NCBI GenBank assembly: GCA_040830725.1
Contig: JBFOMG010000038.1
Location: 62,001 to 126,000, forward strand
Length of the DNA: 64,000 nucleotides
Origin: JAWKWH01 sp040830725
GTDB lineage: Bacteria > Pseudomonadota > Alphaproteobacteria > Rhizobiales > Rhizobiaceae
Reading direction: 5' to 3'
This document shows positions 62,290-64,000 of the stretch, piece after piece. The notes below the pieces were generated by a model that worked only from the letters and a program-made list of their open reading frames with translations, made no database searches and had not been told where the DNA came from. The position numbers were made by a program, and so were the translations under genes. Positions within the stretch are counted from its first letter, which is position 1. Each line of letters opens with the position of its first letter.

Positions 62290-63375
62290 ATGAAATCGGT
62301 TTGGGTATCGCTTGCAGTTGCAACAGCGATCAGCACCAGCACGGCTCTGGCAGGTGAAGTCAGGGTCTACAACTGGTCCGACTACATCGATGAGGAACTG
62401 CTGAAGAAATTTGAGGCCGAAACCGGCCATACTCTCATCTACGACGTCTTCGATTCCAACGAGGTGCTCGAGACCAAGATGCTTGCCGGCAGCTCCGGTT
62501 ATGATGTCGTCGTTCCGACGGCTGATTTTCTTCAGCGTCAGGTTGCGGCAGGTGCGTTTCAGAAACTGGACAAATCGAAACTGTCCAACATGGGCAATAT
62601 GTGGGACGTGATCGAGGAGCGCACATCGCAATATGACCCGGGTAACGAGTATTCGATCAACTACATGTGGGGCACCACCGGACTTGGCATCAATGTCGGC
62701 AAGGTCAAGGAAGTGCTGGGTGACGATGCTCCGCTCAATAGCATGGACCTGATCCTGAAGCCGGAGAACATGGAAAAGCTGGCCAGTTGCGGCGTCTATT
62801 TCCTCGATGCTCCAACCGAGATCATTCCGATGGTGTTGAAGTATCTCGGCGAGGATCCCGATACCAACGATACCGATGTCATCAAGAAGACCGAGGCCAC
62901 GTTGATGGCTGTCCGGCCTTACATCAAGAAGTTCCACAGTTCCGAATACATCAATGCGCTTGCCAATGGCGACATCTGCGTGGCCGTCGGCTGGTCAGGT
63001 GATGTTCTGCAGGCGCGCGACCGTGCGGCTGAAGCCGACAATGGCGTTGAAGTGGCCTACAACGCATTCGCTCAGGGTTCGTTAATGTGGTTCGACCAGA
63101 TGGCAATTCCCGCTGATGCACCGAATCCTGAAGGTGCACATGAATTCCTGAATTTCATCATGGATGCCAATAACATGGCTGCGGCATCAAACTACGTCTA
63201 TTTTGCCAACGGCAACAAGGCGTCGCAGGAATTCCTCAATGAGGACGTGATTGGTGACACGGCAATTTATCCCGACGAAGAGACAGTCAAGAATCTCTAC
63301 ACCAAGTCGCCATATCCGGCCAAGGTTCAGCGCGTGGTGACTCGCCTCTGGACAAAGGTAAAATCCGGAACCTGA
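62290..63375 (+). CDS. potF: Polyamine-binding periplasmic protein (PotF-like)
   Basis: A 361-residue binding protein with a signal peptide (VWVSLAVATAISTSTALA). The mature start GEVRVYNWSDYIDEELLKKFEAETG and SNEVLETKMLAGSSGYDVVVP are typical of PotF/spermidine-putrescine proteins. The ATG at 62290 has GGGAGA upstream. Third partner of the module (aminotransferase, potF, potG). A hairpin after the stop precedes potG. Confidence 0.92.
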   Translation: MKSVWVSLAVATAISTSTALAGEVRVYNWSDYIDEELLKKFEAETGHTLIYDVFDSNEVLETKMLAGSSGYDVVVPTADFLQRQVAAGAFQKLDKSKLSNMGNMWDVIEERTSQYDPGNEYSINYMWGTTGLGINVGKVKEVLGDDAPLNSMDLILKPENMEKLASCGVYFLDAPTEIIPMVLKYLGEDPDTNDTDVIKKTEATLMAVRPYIKKFHSSEYINALANGDICVAVGWSGDVLQARDRAAEADNGVEVAYNAFAQGSLMWFDQMAIPADAPNPEGAHEFLNFIMDANNMAAASNYVYFANGNKASQEFLNEDVIGDTAIYPDEETVKNLYTKSPYPAKVQRVVTRLWTKVKSGT

Positions 63376-63388
63376 ACTGACATCAAAT

Positions 63389-63413
63389 ACCGCGCCGGGT
63401 TTTCCGGCGCGGT
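63389..63413. other. Hairpin between potF and potG
   Basis: ACCGCGCCGG / CCGGCGCGGT, a perfect 10-bp stem with loop GTTTT, directly after the potF stop. No U run, so it more likely stabilises potF mRNA or attenuates potG than terminates. Confidence 0.6.
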
Positions 63414-63439
63414 GATATTCGGGCAAAGTCAAGCCAGAC

Positions 63440-64000
63440 ATGGCGCAATCTTCAAAACAAGACATATTTGCACCCTGGGAAGATCCCTCGGCCACACCGC
63501 TGATCCGCTTTGCCGGCGTGACCAAGCGGTTTGGTGAGTTCACAGCAATCGACAATCTCGATCTCGACATCTACGAGCGGGAATTTTTCGCCCTGCTCGG
63601 GCCATCAGGCTGCGGCAAAACCACCTTGATGCGCATGCTGGCGGGCTTCGAAACGCCGACCGAAGGCGACATCACGCTGGACGGGACGGATATCGTGCCG
63701 GTGCCGCCAAACAAGCGGGCGGTCAACATGATGTTCCAGTCCTATGCGCTGTTTCCGCATCTGACCATTGCCGACAATATCCGCTTCGGGTTGAAACGGT
63801 CCGACATGGCAAAGCCGGATATCGAGGCCCGGCTGGAAGAGATGTTGCGGCTGACGCGGCTGGAGCAATTTGCCAAGCGTAAGCCGCACCAGATTTCCGG
63901 TGGCCAGCGCCAGCGCGTTGCCCTTGCCCGCTCACTGGCCAAGGCACCAAAATTGCTGCTGCTCGACGAGCCGCTGGGTGCGCTGGACAAAAAGCTGCGC
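63440..64000 (+). CDS. potG: Polyamine ABC transporter ATPase PotG-like (3' end outside window)
   Basis: The first 187 codons of an ABC ATPase: Walker A GPSGCGKT, Q-loop MMFQSYALFPHL, signature ISGGQRQRVALARSLA and Walker B LLLLDEPLGALDKKLR, intact to the window end. The DPSATPLIRFAGVTKRFGEF N-terminal stretch is typical of PotG/PotA-type polyamine ATPases. The ATG at 63440 follows potF by 64 bp. Permeases presumably follow beyond the window. Confidence 0.9.
   Translation, partial: MAQSSKQDIFAPWEDPSATPLIRFAGVTKRFGEFTAIDNLDLDIYEREFFALLGPSGCGKTTLMRMLAGFETPTEGDITLDGTDIVPVPPNKRAVNMMFQSYALFPHLTIADNIRFGLKRSDMAKPDIEARLEEMLRLTRLEQFAKRKPHQISGGQRQRVALARSLAKAPKLLLLDEPLGALDKKLR

Overview
The window looks like a chromosomal stretch of an alphaproteobacterium of the order Hyphomicrobiales (Rhizobiales), possibly a marine or free-living relative of the Phyllobacteriaceae/Rhizobiaceae. 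The grounds are the motA-fliM-fliN-fliG-flhB gene order, a VisR-like LuxR regulator beside it, ChpT and an EipA/DUF1134 protein side by side, a BA14K-like protein, and many ABC transporters with their own regulators. Genus cannot be fixed from the sequence alone.

Layout. 1-7.1 kb: flagellar motor and switch genes (MotA tail, FliM, FliN, FliG, FlhB), a small unknown gene, a GGDEF diguanylate cyclase and a VisR-like LuxR regulator. 7.2-7.8 kb: a J-domain-like small protein and tRNA-Thr(CGT). 8.2-13.3 kb: a form II coxSLM molybdenum hydroxylase operon with a terminator, then a membrane-anchored coiled-coil protein. 13.4-18.4 kb: an RNA methyltransferase, an ArsR regulator broken by an amber codon, a HugZ-like protein, a CaiB-type CoA transferase/racemase, an SDR dehydrogenase and a ProC-like reductase. 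18.6-23 kb: two unknown exported proteins, EipA-like, ChpT, a CheY-like receiver and a BA14K-like protein. 23.3-28.3 kb: a TPR/beta-barrel protein, a FecR-domain protein and a CHASE2 class IIIb adenylate cyclase, facing a Crp-type regulator. Two TGTG-N8-CACA sites lie in this block. 28.5-35 kb: a MocR regulator with MttB-family methyltransferase, a sugar-acid dehydratase, coxG and an enoyl-CoA hydratase.

35-48.8 kb is the most unusual part. Five minus-strand genes encode four exported DUF11-repeat proteins and one 1399-residue outer-membrane beta-barrel protein. Three DUF11 proteins stop at the same point inside their last repeat (TLQ-stop) and so lack its final strand. The other two junctions begin, right after the signal peptide, with an orphan copy of that strand. 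One protein carries a DUF4347 domain with a His/Cys pair like that of caspase-type proteases, and another ends in an OmpA-like region. I propose, as inference only, a self-assembling surface fibre or adhesin built by donor-strand complementation, with the barrel as its outer-membrane partner. A perfect TTAA-N7-TTAA CtrA-type box lies upstream of the barrel gene.

49-64 kb is catabolic and transport. It holds a glycerate 2-kinase, a GtsABC-type sugar ABC transporter with a divergent LacI regulator and matching palindromes, guanine deaminase and membrane urate oxidase PuuD, a LysR regulator, and a GntR regulator with TGATCA palindromes. The last genes are a putrescine-type aminotransferase and a PotF/PotG polyamine transporter that runs off the end of the window. 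The GntR palindromes also lie upstream of the aminotransferase and potF, which suggests one polyamine regulon.
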